Shown: in pieces, positions 22,485 to 32,761 of the stretch
How the letters are laid out: each line of letters starts with the position of its first letter
Numbering within the stretch: the stretch's first letter is position 1
Assembly (NCBI GenBank): GCA_964017195.1
Contig: OZ024895.1
Coordinates: 19,581,034-19,645,033, forward strand
Reading direction: 5' to 3'
From: Siderastrea radians
Taxonomy: Eukaryota; Cnidaria; Anthozoa; Scleractinia; Rhizangiidae
Length of the DNA: 64,000 nucleotides
Notes under the pieces: generated by a model
Database searches by the model: none
What the model saw: the letters and a program-made list of their open reading frames with translations, nothing else
What the model was told of the DNA's origin: nothing
Program-made: the position numbers and the translations under genes

Positions 22485-23289
22485 AACAGCAGACTCGCTG
22501 GAAACAGATTCCTTCATGAACGCTCTTCGGCGAGTCGTAAATAGAAGAGGATCGGTTCGTGAAATCAGATCAGATCAGGGCACCAATATCGTGGGAGCGA
22601 AGAACGAGCTAAAGAAAGCCTTAGAAGAAATGGACCAAAGCGCAATCCAAAGAAGTCTTTGCAGAGACTTCAAAGCCGATTGGATAATCCAATGGAAACA
22701 GAATCCTCCAGCGGCGTCCCATATGGGTGGCGTCTGGGAGCGCCAAATACGGTCCATTCGATCAATTCTATCTGCATTGATGCGAGAGTTTGGCCACACC
22801 CTCGATGATGAGTCGTTTAGTACCCTGCTAACAGAGGTTGAATGCATTATTAACAGCCGACCGCTAACCGTACCGTCGAGCGATCCCGAAGATTTGGATC
22901 CTCTTACACCAAACCACATTTTAACTTCCAAATCAAGAGTCGTGATGCCGCCACCTGGAAATTTTCAGAGAGCTGACGTTTATCTTCGAAAAAGGTGGAA
23001 GCGCGTCCAATACCTCTCTAATGTGTTCTGGACTAGGTGGAGGAAAGAATACGCGCAAAGTTTGCAACAAAGAGTGAAATGGAATCGTTCTAGAAGAAAT
23101 TTAGAAAAAGGAGATCTAGTACTAATCATCGACGAGCGAGTGGCGAGGAACGTCTGGAGCTTAGGTCGAGTTATCGAGGTGTACCCAGGTGGAGATGGTC
23201 AAGTTCGGTCCGCCAAGGTTGCCACCAGTACGAAGAAGCTAGATCGTCCGATCGACAAACTCGTGCTAGTCTTAGAGAATGAAGAGTAA
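22438..23289 (+). CDS. BEL/Pao integrase C-terminus and DUF5641
   Basis: A 283-codon frame that continues the integrase after a one-base slip in a G run near 22440. It holds the second catalytic Asp in EIRSDQGTNIVGA (about 22563-22600) and the catalytic Glu in EVECIINSRPL (about 22840-22865), completing the DDE triad. The C-terminal part (about 23000-23280) fits the DUF5641 tail that follows BEL/Pao integrases. Its ATG is incidental: it is a fragment, not a separate gene. Confidence 0.92.
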   Translation: MGVLFTCLANRAVHIETADSLETDSFMNALRRVVNRRGSVREIRSDQGTNIVGAKNELKKALEEMDQSAIQRSLCRDFKADWIIQWKQNPPAASHMGGVWERQIRSIRSILSALMREFGHTLDDESFSTLLTEVECIINSRPLTVPSSDPEDLDPLTPNHILTSKSRVVMPPPGNFQRADVYLRKRWKRVQYLSNVFWTRWRKEYAQSLQQRVKWNRSRRNLEKGDLVLIIDERVARNVWSLGRVIEVYPGGDGQVRSAKVATSTKKLDRPIDKLVLVLENEE

Positions 23290-23408
23290 GACCAGGGATA
23301 TCCCCACCAGAGGAGCCACAAAACGTGAACTCTTTTTTTTTCCTTTTTAACCGTTTTTAAATGTTAAGAACATTGAACTTAAGAGTTAAAACTCTTAGGG
23401 GAGCCAGA

Positions 23409-23901
23409 TGTTGCTCCCCCATTTGACTTTGTCTCATTGATGTTATTTTGCATGTTATTTCTTTGTTTTCGTTATTTCATTGTTTTCGTTCGGTTTCGTG
23501 TTTTCGTGCCATTTATATTCTTAGGTTTAGGTTTTTTATGCATAATTTCGCTTTGTTTCGTTTTCTTATTCGTGTAAGTTTTACCGTTAGTTTGGCCATT
23601 CGTCTTTAAGGTTTAGTATCGTTCACTACGTCCGATCGCATCTCAAGGATTTTAATTTCTCATCATTTGTTCCTGTAGCCATACAACGTTTGTAAGTGTC
23701 CTTTCTTGTTGTCTTTATAGTATCGTTTATTTTCTTGTCGCTTTCTTTTCATTTTATCTTATCGTAACTTGTTATTTTCGTGTTTGTCTTTTTAGCAACC
23801 GTATCTCTTCGTATTTAACCGTGTTACTCGTATTTCTTCGATTGGTTAATAAACTTGTGAACATACGGTACGTACGCGTCTGGAAATGTATGGCAGTCAC
23901 A
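23409..23901 (+). mobile_element. BEL/Pao 3' LTR
   Basis: Copy of the 5' LTR with TGTTGCTCCCCC at the start and GGCAGTCACA at the end, followed by the CATCG target duplication at 23902-23906. A purine-rich stretch (CTTAGGGGAGCCAGA) just upstream is the likely polypurine tract. The two LTRs differ by a handful of changes, so the insertion is fairly young. Whole element: 15642-23901. Confidence 0.95.
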
Positions 23902-23919
23902 CATCGTAACATTTATGCT

Positions 23920-24578
23920 TTATTCATTTACAATTTCGATAGATTTTGTTGGAATAGCCGTGGAGTAAATAAAGCTCGTCGCTTCGATGTTGACACTTTT
24001 TCGGGTCGGGCCGTCGATTTGTTTTTCGTCTGACAGTTTAGTCAGACGCTTCACACACGTGGAACCAAGCTTTTCTCTTGTCTCTGACAAATTTTCCCTC
24101 AACTTAAAAACCCTCTTTGCGAGGGTTCCATTTCGATCCGAGTAGTTTCGGCAAATATAATCTAGAAGCGATTCTCCGCTTGCGCTGCCAACACACGTCC
24201 GAGAAGAAGTTTCAAATTTAGAGAAGTCTTCGTCTTCTGGGAACCTGTCAAGAATCTTCTCATTAGCGCAAGGTTGTTCACTAATTCTCTTTCTTGTTGC
24301 CAAATATTTTCGGCAACAGCAACATGAACAAACGTTTTGGTTGGAATACCTATAAACTTTCCGTTACGCGAAAAGTGTTTGACAGATCCGCCCACAAGAC
24401 ACACGACTGACACGGTACTAAAAATAGCTCCCGCCAAAATGACATCACTTGATGCGATTTCCTGCAAGAGAAACAAGTCGAGCTCCCGCTCCGATCCCTC
24501 GCGCTCGGTTTTTTGGGGTTTCACGCTTCCCAAATCGCGCTTCCAAAAAAAAAAACTCTGAGCTCGACTTGTGGGCAA
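23920..24578 (-). pseudogene. Unrecognised frame-broken minus-strand ORF pair
   Basis: Two overlapping minus frames (24162-24578 and 23920-24303) look like one broken product. The second frame, read upstream of its TTG codon, passes through a CSCCCCRKYLATRKR-like Cys cluster, then LLDYICRNYSDRNGTL. No family was recognised. Near 24556-24583, TGAGCTCGACTTGTGGGCAA repeats the motif seen near 15577, so this may be part of an older transposon related to the giant inverted repeat. Confidence 0.3.
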
Positions 24579-24589
24579 GCCTAATAATT

Positions 24590-25600
24590 CTTCAGTTTCA
24601 AGACAAACTACTGCTCATTTGCTCAAGCATTTAGCGCTATAAATACAAAAATTAAAGCAAGACAATGTTTTGATATCGCTGACATCCCCTCTCTTGTCAA
24701 GACTGAAATAATGATAAAGTGAAAAATTGTCAAGAATAAGAATACCGCAAATCTGAATCCGTAAGCCTGCGTAAGCTTATGAATCAGTTCGGTCCTAACA
24801 ATGGATTACGAACGGATCTAGTGATAGCACGACGGCAAAATCATTGTTGTTGGTAGCAATCAGTGTTCGTTGAGTGGTAGTTTTGTTTCCCCATCCATTC
24901 CATGCTCAAGACATTTCAGAGACGACTCGTCCAGCCGACTTGTGGACTTCATTTTAATACTGGCTCTTACCTGTGCGGCCCGTTAAATAGATGTCACCCA
25001 ACTCTAACAGCGAGCACGTAGTTTGTCCAGATAAACAGTCTGCGTTTTTTCCAAGTTGAGAGTTATCCGTTTTTCGAAGTAACAATAAACTGGCCTTCAA
25101 GTCAAATAGTTAATTAAATATTTCACTCGAGGTGATCGAGACCTCGTCGTCGAGTTTCATATCTGAATAGCCCACTGGCCAAATGCCGAAAATCGTGGGC
25201 TCAGTCTTTTCTCGGAGAAAAGATTTCGCCATCAAATGGCACTTGTTCCCTCGACTGTATTGCATGTTTATTGAAATTGTTGATCTTTTTGTGGCCACGT
25301 TTGTTTGTAATTTTGTTAAATTGAAGTCGGGACAAGTGGCGGGGCCGCCATCTTGACTTCGTGACTGGCGAAGTCCACAAAAAACATTCGCCGTTTTCTC
25401 CTTAAGTTTTCAACTGATCAACCTCATAAAAGGACGTTTTATTCCTTGATAATAAAGGTTTATAGCTATTGGTTGTTTAAGCCAATCGAATCAGCCATAT
25501 TGGTCATCAATCCTTTCGAGTGCGAAGGTACTTTTTGCTTGCATCGCTTTCAATGTTAGTCTGGCTTATTAAGAGCCTCGATAGTCTGTTTTCACAAATT
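24590..25600. other. No recognised gene
   Basis: Only short ORFs. The segment around 25330-25360 (GGCGGGGCCGCCATCTTGAC) is the most GC-rich part and might be promoter-like, but nothing decisive was seen. Confidence 0.4.
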
Positions 25601-26165
25601 TGTTGCCTAAATGTTGAGTTCCTGTGGGTAAATTTGTTGGTTTATTGACTTCCTGTGTGTAATGTATTAGGTTGTAGACTGCCTACAGGTATGTAAATTT
25701 TGTTTGCTTGTTGAATGCCTGTGTGTAAATTTGCTAGGTTGTTGACTGCCTGTGTGTAAATTTTGTTGGCCTGTTCACCCAGTGCCTGTGTGTAAATTTA
25801 TCGTGTTGTCGACTGCCTGTGTGCAAATTTCTTGGGTTTTTGACTACCTGTGTGTGAAGTTTATAGGTTGTTTACTGCCTTTATGTTAATTTGTTGGCTG
25901 GTGACTGCCTGTGTGTAATCCTTTTGGGTTGTTGACTACCTGTATGCAAACTTTTTGGGTTGCTGACTGCCTGTGGGTATTTTTTTTGGTTGTTGACTGC
26001 CTGTGTGTAAATTTATTCGGTTTTTGACTGCTGTGTGTAAATTGTGATGGCTTGTTGAATGCCTCTGTGCAAATTTTGTTTGCTTGTTGAATGCCTGTGT
26101 AAATTTTGTTGGCTTGTTCATTGCCTGTGTCAATTTATTGCGTTGCTGACTGCCTGTGTGTAATG
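25600..26165. repeat. 31-bp minisatellite, block 1
   Basis: Diverged tandem copies of a roughly 31-bp unit of the form TTGTTGACTGCCTGTGTGTAAATTT. About 17 units can be followed, with unit length varying by a few bases. The region is non-coding. Confidence 0.85.
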
Positions 26166-26614
26166 CATCAATCATTTCCACAGTGCATATCCCCACTCCC
26201 CCTCTCAAGGCTGAGCCCCAGGTGTAAGGATTTTTGTTAAAACAAACCGGCAAATGCCCCATGGAAGGGACAAAAACCCGACCAGATGTGCCGCCGTACA
26301 GGGTACAAAAATAAGTTGATTTCTTTGTTTTCAGGCTTACCTTTATTCTAATGAAAGCTAAATCAGGCCAAGCTAAATCTCAGTTTAGTCTTATGTCTCT
26401 GTATTACTTCACTAATCATCCGTTCTGTGGATATACCCTCTATTTTGTCCTACTTATACAAATTTTATCAGAAATTTAACGTCCTTGCCTGATGAACTTG
26501 TCGCTGAAAGGAATTGACAATACTGTGACGTAGGCTAAAGTCCGGCCAGGACAATGAGAAAAAAATGCCAACTAATTCCTGGGAGGGGGTTGGGCACTGC
26601 TGGAATTGACTGAT
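26166..26614. other. Unique spacer between minisatellite blocks
   Basis: No gene, repeat unit or RNA was recognised between the two related 31-bp blocks. It may be an insertion that split one array. Confidence 0.5.
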
Positions 26615-27215
26615 GCATAAGTTCACTGGGTTGTTTACTGCCCATGTGTTAATTTGTTGGCTTGTGACTACCTGTGTGTTAATTTTTTGGATTGTTAATT
26701 GCTTGTATGCAACTTTTTGGCCAGTTGTTGACTACCTTTATGCAAATGTTGTTTTATGTTGTCGACTGCCTGTGTGCAAATTAACTGGCTTGTTGACTGC
26801 CTTTGTGTAAATGTTTTGGCTTGTTGACTGCTTGTATGTAAATGTTTTTGCTTATTGACTGCTTGTAAATGTTTTGGCTTGTTGACTGCTTGTGTGTGAA
26901 TGTTTTTGCTTGTTCACTGCTTGTGTGTAAATGTTTTGGCTTGGTGACTGCTTGTGTGTAAATGTTTTTGCTTGTTGTTTGCTTGTATGGCTTGTTGACT
27001 GCTTGTGTGTAAACGTTTTTGCTTGTTGACTGTTTGTGTGTAAATGTTTTGGCTTTTTGATTGCTTGTGTGTAAATATTTTGGGTTGTTGACTGTTTGTG
27101 TGTAAATGATTTGGCTTGTTGACTGCTTGTGTGCAAATTGGTTGGCTTGTTGACTGCTTGTGTAAATTTGTTTGCTTGTTGACTGCCTGTGTTTTGTCTG
27201 GTTGAGTACCTGTGA
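26615..27215. repeat. 31-bp minisatellite, block 2
   Basis: About 19 copies of the same unit family, here mostly GTTGACTGCTTGTGTGTAAA. Because 31 is not a multiple of three and the minus strand of the unit lacks stops, all three minus frames stay open (26781-27266, 26852-27232, 26914-27303), each reading Lys/His/Thr/Ser/Gln-rich text such as KTFTHKQSTS. These ORFs are artefacts of the repeat. Confidence 0.9.
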
Positions 27216-27229
27216 TGGCTTTTGGGGGA

Positions 27230-28450
27230 CATTTGAATAATATTTTACTGTGTGAAGCAGTAACAATTATGCGTGAGATAACTGAAATCATAAATAGCAA
27301 CACATAAGAGAAAAAAATCCTTTAACAGGAAAAAAAGAAGTGTAGTGACAAAGTTATAGCATACCATGTATAGTAAAAAAAATTATAAAGATAGGTGGAT
27401 GATAATGGAAAAAAATTATTACAAGTGACAAAAAAATAAATAAGAAAAACTGTGTTGTGAAAAATTGTGTAATATTTAGAGTAAAGTAGAAAGGAAAATA
27501 TAATGATGAATAAAAACATGGTATGGTGTATTGTGCATCTTGTGATGGCTGTTCTGTGTACTCACATTGTATTTGCAATCATTTCATTAACTTTGCCAAG
27601 GATTTGAAAACTCCCATGTTCTCTTTGTGTCCCTTTACCATCTTATGAAAAGCAAGTAACTTAACTCCCTTGGGGCATTAGTAATACACGATGTGTTCTA
27701 AAGTCAAATAATGCCAAATTTGGATGTTGGACTTCTATTGTGGCCAGTCCTTTTTTTGATATTGTTCAAAAGTAAGACTTTTTCAAAACATCGGCCTGTC
27801 AAACCTTTTTGTTTCTATTCAGGACCATCTGTCATTACTACACTTACCGTATTTTCCTATTTTGCAATGTACAGGATTTGTTTAAGGCAAATGTTGAAAT
27901 ACCGTACATCTGAAGATACTATCATAAACTGCTATTATTATTTTGAGATTATTGTTATCTTCCCTTTCAAAAATTTTGTTACATATACCACCACAATATT
28001 CATATTCGCACTGGTATAACACCAAAGTTTTTTCTTTCTATTCTAATGACAATATACCTTATGGCATGTTGTTAAACCTTGGCACAATCCATAATTTGCT
28101 ATTGGACTGTGGGCTTCATTCTGCTCCTTTTTACTTAGTAACTGCTGCTTCTATTTTGACCATATCAGCCCTATGGTTCATATGTAGTGACTGTAATAAC
28201 AATAAGGGAAAACTTTGATGCTAGTTCCAGACACTGTCTAGAAATGCAACTGTTTTTCCCATTATGTATCTTTGCTTTGGTGTACTGCTAAGTTATCCTT
28301 GTCCAAAAATGGTTACTGAATTGCACCATTCAGGTTTTCTATTTAGCATGGTGATAAGATTAAAAAGGTTTGTAACAACCCTTCCAGCTATAGACGTAAC
28401 AGCCAGGCAAATCACATGTGTTTACTTTTGCATGGTATGTTACTGTAAGA
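27230..28450. other. No recognised gene
   Basis: AT-rich region with short hydrophobic ORFs typical of AT-rich DNA. Nothing convincing. Confidence 0.5.
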
Positions 28451-28461
28451 GATTTGAGATC

Positions 28462-28875
28462 TCAATAAAATGCCAAATTCAATATAACAAGTGATTTGTA
28501 TTGGCTGTCATGCTGTGGCAAGCCTTTGCATGATGATTTTGCACCTTTGAAGGAAATAGCTGGAGCAGGACAAATGGTTGCTACACTCCTGGGATGGCAG
28601 AATTGAATGCTGTTTGAAGGGCTGTGAAAATGAGGCAGGGTCTCATGAATTTGATAGCACGATTGGGCAGTGTGAAATAAAATGTACCCGTAAGGACACA
28701 ACATCTGATTTTGAAAAATCTCAATAATGTCAGAGAATGTGATACCAATATGGCAGTTTATCACCCTGAAGGGAAAATCTGCAAAGGGTAAAAGTTCCAC
28801 AAGATCATGCAGTGATGCCCAGCGAGGTATAATGAAGACAACACCGTCCACAGTGACATGTTTACAATGCAACAA
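28462..28875 (-). CDS. 137-codon unknown ORF
   Basis: Open minus frame starting MLHCKHVTVDGVVFIIPRWA, with scattered Cys and His but no zinc-finger spacing I recognise, no signal peptide and no repeats. Composition is not low-complexity. It could be an exon, a decayed transposon ORF or chance. Confidence 0.2.
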   Translation of the reverse strand: MLHCKHVTVDGVVFIIPRWASLHDLVELLPFADFPFRVINCHIGITFSDIIEIFQNQMLCPYGYILFHTAQSCYQIHETLPHFHSPSNSIQFCHPRSVATICPAPAISFKGAKSSCKGLPQHDSQYKSLVILNLAFY

Positions 28876-28929
28876 TAAGGTTTTCCTAACCAGTGATGTT
28901 CCCTGTAAGAAACAGTGGCCCCATTAATG

Positions 28930-30150
28930 TTGCATTACTAGTCTAATATACAGTCTAGAGTACATGTGAATGTCTTGTCAGCCTTTCTTTTGAAAATCCC
29001 TTAAATAATTGAGAATGAGTACAAAAAAGCTCAAAAACATTTCAAGGAAAACAACACTTTACAGTGCTTAACCTCTGCAACTCAGTTGCATCCAAAAACA
29101 CTGAAAAGAAAGATTCACCAAAAGTTATTAAGCTGGACACTAGTTTTTAGTAAGCAACACAGCTACAATATGTTACCAAACCTAAATATGATTTATAGTG
29201 TAGACCTGAAGACAACTGAACCGTCAGATTTTCGACTCGGGGATTTTTCGCTGACGGTAGTGCACAAAAAAATCTTATCTATAGCATCTGCTGTTACATG
29301 TAAGTAAGCTTACACTTTAGCAAAATCCTTTACAATTACCGCTGCGGCTCAGGTGTGTGTAGCGGTTTCTTCTCTATTTGCCACTCCATCGACTTTGAAG
29401 AGATTGATGAGACGAACCATAAGCACTGAGGGACTGAAACTCGGCACACAGAAAGCTTGGTATACCATATGCCAAACCTCCTCTTCTGGGATCAGAAGAT
29501 CTACGCATAACTGTATGAGCTGCCCGTAAAGGTTCACTGGCGAGCAAATTCTGCCTACGTGATACCCACTTGGTAGTATGTTTAAATTCCAAATGTAAGG
29601 CTTTTAAGCATTTCTACTAACCGAAAACTATCGCAAAGAAGTATTTTACTTTTGTTGAGTCCTAAGTAACATCGACTACAGTAAATCATCCAAATCGTGG
29701 GAAAATACTCATTTTTCCGATAAAATAGTACGACGAATTCGCCCGCCATATTGAAACTCACCGATGTGTGGCGTGACGTCACACTGGTACTGATGACTAA
29801 ACCAATGTTTTCCTTGGAGACGCCCCCTCCCTCCAGGTTTTGCTCAATTTTGCCCGCAATTTTCACTAAAAAAAGATCGCGAGTTTGATTTGAATTGACG
29901 TATTAAAATAGCTGTCAACACGCGATCATATTGTTTCACCAAGAACGTAACACGCACAACAATTAGAATCAACTTCATCCTTCATCTTCTCCGTTCCTCA
30001 TTAGAATCAAGAATGAGGCCCCATCTTTTGCAGTTTTGTCGGTTATAGTTTGGATTGAATATCTTTCAAATTATCATACTTTTAGACACGGTTTATTTTT
30101 CATCTTCAACCAGTTCCAATACCTTACGAAACAGGCACATTTTACTAAAC
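28930..30150. other. No confident gene
   Basis: A minus-strand stretch at 29349-29592 is open in two frames but belongs to no family I recognise. The string TGACGTCACACTGGTACTGA near 29772 is repeated exactly near 9505, hinting at a shared mobile fragment. No further exon of the trypsin-like gene at 30160 was found. Confidence 0.4.
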
Positions 30151-30159
30151 AACACTGAC

Positions 30160-30352
30160 CTTATGAGTCCGGAACATAACTTCAGGCCTTAATTTGATCT
30201 TTTCACCCACACTAGAGACTTCGTAGCCGAACGTGGCGGACGCCTTTTCAGCCTCCAACTGGCTAGCCAATACGTGGTTGTTTGTAAAAACACCATAAAA
30301 TATGTCATCCGAGCCTTCTAAACTTAGCATGGAATAGAAACCACTGGCTCTC
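30160..30352 (-). CDS. Trypsin-like peptidase exon (catalytic His)
   Basis: A 193-nt minus-strand exon bounded by an acceptor (TATATAG at 30353-30359) and a strong donor (AAG then GTCAGT at 30159-30154). Its frame reads ASGFYSMLSLEGSDDIFYG, then VFTNNHVLAS, where the His in TNNHV fits the catalytic His of trypsin-like serine peptidases, then ATFGYEVSS and LRPEVMFRTHK. Start phase is 2, end phase 0. No exons with the catalytic Asp or Ser were found downstream, so this is a fragment of a gene or a stranded exon. The fold assignment is inference from the short motif. Confidence 0.6.
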
Positions 30353-30973
30353 CTATATAAAAAAAACCCAGAGAATTCACAGGTATAATCTACACAGAGA
30401 ATTCACAGGTATAATCTAGAATAGATCGTGCACAGTGTTCTACTATTCTTGTCTTGTCACAGGCACTCCGACAAACTGGCAGTTTGACGTCACGCTAGCC
30501 TATTCGATCAGTGATTTGTAACGGCTGAACCTACCCTGCGAGCAGAGGCCCTTCGATCTTCCAAGATAAGTCGGGAAGAGGAAGGGTCCTCTGCCAGCCG
30601 CCTCGACTTTCCCTGTTGAGCATGCGCTAAATTCAAATGTAACCGAGCCTTGTCGGCCTCGCTTCAAACATGTTTACTGAATGACAGCCGCGTCCACAAC
30701 AAACTATTCTGACTTCGGTCGTAACACAAGAGAGTTGAGGAAAGCTTTAATTAAACCGTAAGGCTGAGAATAATTCTGTTTGAATTTATGTCACAGGTTG
30801 AAAACTTATCAGCCTCGAAATATTTTTCCTGATCAAGAAACTGCGATTTGTCGACTGTCAACATGTTGTTACAGTCCAGTGATTTCCAATTAGCGGGTCA
30901 CGGAAGTCTTGCATAGAAATCTTGGTCTTCGAGATATTTATTTTATTTTGTCCCTCTTTTTGTCCCTGTCATT

Positions 30974-31140
30974 CAGAAGTATTTTCGTGTTGAGTCTCTT
31001 TCGTCCTCAACATTCTCCGCTTTCATTCAACAAAACGCATATGTGTCGAGTTTGTTTCGTATTCAAACTTCTCGGCCGTCATCCGGTAAAATATATTTTG
31101 TACTGAGACCGTTTCGTCTTCAAAATTACCGGCCGCCAGT
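30974..31140. repeat. Three tandem 55-bp units
   Basis: Three imperfect copies: each has a TTCGT[CA][CT]TCAA core, followed about 10 bp later by TCCGCTTTCATTC or GGCCG(T/C)CA-type sequence. On the minus strand they read as AAGNFEDETVSVQNI and TAEKFEYETN-like units. Confidence 0.6.
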
Positions 31141-31197
31141 CGGCAAATAATTGTTTCTCTTGCCGTTTGCTTGTCTCGCCGTTGACCAAGATGAATG

Positions 31198-31509
31198 TCA
31201 TTTCGCCATAAAAATAAGCGTTGAAGTGCACCTTCGCATCGATTCCCGCTCAAACCAGAAGTAAAATTTTTTGGTCCGAAAGCAACCGCAACCCGGACTC
31301 TTTTGTTCCAGTTGGTAAATTAACGATTTGCCATGGCCGGTTGGCAAACAGACAAAAGAATCTTTACCACAAAGAAAATTAAGCAAGGCCTTCGACTGGT
31401 GTTGTGTGAGATTGCTTATTCCATGAGTATTCACTCTTCCCAGTGCACTTTTCACGGCTTTATCAAAGACATCCTTCGAAAGAGAAACGTCCGCTGTTGT
31501 GAACTTCAC
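31198..31509 (-). pseudogene. RecQ-like helicase N-terminal fragment
   Basis: Minus ORF whose first 66 residues resemble the start of a RecQ-type superfamily 2 helicase domain: LTQHQSKALLNFLCGKDSF supplies the Q-like motif region, and VCLPTGHGKSLIYQL is a Walker A (GHGKS) with typical flanks. ATP binding would use this loop, but motif II (DEAH/DEVH) and everything after is absent; the frame runs into unrelated sequence after IYQL. It lies inside a TIR element, so it is likely a captured and truncated piece of a helicase family that is expanded in corals (family expansion is recalled knowledge). Confidence 0.7.
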
Positions 31510-31624
31510 GAGCGTACCGAACGTGCCGCGTATTTAGTCAGCAATTTCTAACAAAGCACATGCGCACTCAGCAAAAACGGGAAAAACTGGTTTCAAACCG
31601 GACTGACTCATCCGTTTCGGTGGA

Positions 31625-31735
31625 TACATACATACATACATAAATAACATACATAAACTTTATTGAAGTGTCAGGGTATTTAGCTATGGATAGCTAATTG
31701 GGGACACTAGCAAATACAAATATAAAATATAAAAT
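31625..31735 (-). mobile_element. Retroposon 3' end with TATG tail
   Basis: On the minus strand the sequence reads AGTGTCCCCAATTAGCTATC, then a CACTTCAATAAAGTTTATGT end and a (TATG)n tail. This polyadenylation-like end plus simple-repeat tail is a LINE/SINE 3' terminus, of a type I recognise as common in coral DNA. Confidence 0.55.
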
Positions 31736-32353
31736 ACTAATATTATATAAAATAGATATATAGATAGGTAATTAGCAAATTAGATATGTTTTATAGGTCT
31801 AATTGGTTAAAAAAAATAAGTTCATGATTACCTAAATTAGTTGTATTATAATTATGTTAAGCAAGCATAGCAGCTGCATCTTCCGTCAAACACATCTGTT
31901 AGGTTAATGGCCCGAACTGCGTTTTTAAATTCATGAAGGCTTGTTTTGTTGGATGAGAAAGTCGAGGCGGCTGGCAGAGGTCCCTTCCTCTTTCCGACTT
32001 ATCCAGGAAGATCGAAGGGCCTGCAGAGGGTAGGCTGAACCCGGTTTGATTCAAGCGATCGGGAAAATATACTCAATTAAACTACGAGTTTCGCATCGTT
32101 TGACCCCAAATTATGATATACTGTAAGCCAGATAAATTTAGTTTAGTTTTTGTGATCTTGTGTGATTTCATGGGCTTTTGAGTCGCTAATTCCTCGCTTG
32201 CCGCAGTCGCCTCCAACAAAACAAGAAACCTACAACTACTCGTATGACTGGTTCTGTCCTCGTGTACCGGTACACAGGGACAGAAACAAAACACTAAAAA
32301 TAGTCTACGCCGAAACAATATCTGAAAAACAAAGAACACACAATTTCAATTCC

Positions 32354-32373
32354 CTCGTGTACCGGTACACGAG
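32354..32373. repeat. Perfect 20-bp palindrome
   Basis: CTCGTGTACCGGTACACGAG is a perfect palindrome. A near copy lies about 95 bp upstream at 32259-32278, ending CACAGG instead. They may be subterminal motifs of the neighbouring MITE or of an older element. Confidence 0.9.
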
Positions 32374-32387
32374 GACAAAGCCTTTAA

Positions 32388-32719
32388 GACGATTTCCGCT
32401 CAACGTTCGAGCAGTAAGTGCAAAAATTAAGTTCCCAAGCTGACCCCGCGAGAGAAAATTGGATTTGAAGTTATCCATATTTCAATTAAAAAGACGCTTC
32501 ATGTCAGTTCAAAACAAAATGGCGCCCGTTTTTAGCATACTTTTACGAGATTTGAAATTAATTTTCTTGAGAATGCTTGAGAATTTCATCGCGGGGTCAC
32601 TTGGGCAAGTGAACTAGAGTGAGATGTTTCAAATAGCATTTAAAATGTTACCGTGCTATGAGTAGTTTTTTGGTAAATATTTTTTGCACTTATTGCTCGA
32701 ACGTTGAGCGGAATCCGTC
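32388..32719. mobile_element. TTAA foldback MITE
   Basis: Flanked by TTAA at 32384-32387 and 32720-32723. The ends GACGATTTCCGCTCAACG and the complement CGTTGAGCGGAATCCGTC form TIRs that continue for about 38 bp; an inner inverted pair TGACCCCGCGA (32441) / TCGCGGGGTCA (about 32589) follows. Length 332 bp, non-coding. TTAA duplication fits Kolobok- or piggyBac-mobilised MITEs. Confidence 0.9.
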
Positions 32720-32761
32720 TTAAACTGCTTCCGCTTCAGTTACTAAACAAAGAACATGACC

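Larger units (their letters stand above)
30523..32046. mobile_element. TIR element carrying a RecQ-like helicase fragment
   Basis: Left end 30523-30613 is the inverted partner of 31957-32046, about 90 bp at roughly 88% identity; both contain AGGCCCTTCGATCTTCC or its complement and CCAGCCGCCTCGACTTTC. The 1.5-kb interior holds a helicase fragment (31198-31509, minus), a 3-copy 55-bp repeat and a retroposon tail. No target duplication was identified. It is probably a non-autonomous transposon that picked up helicase sequence. Confidence 0.7.

Noticed and set aside
26781..27303. Three long minus-strand ORFs in the minisatellite
   Set aside because: They arise from a stop-free 31-bp unit and read the same residues in rotating frames.
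29349..29592. Recombinase-like tail of a DIRS/Crypton element
   Set aside because: Vague resemblance only; no catalytic residues and two equally open frames.
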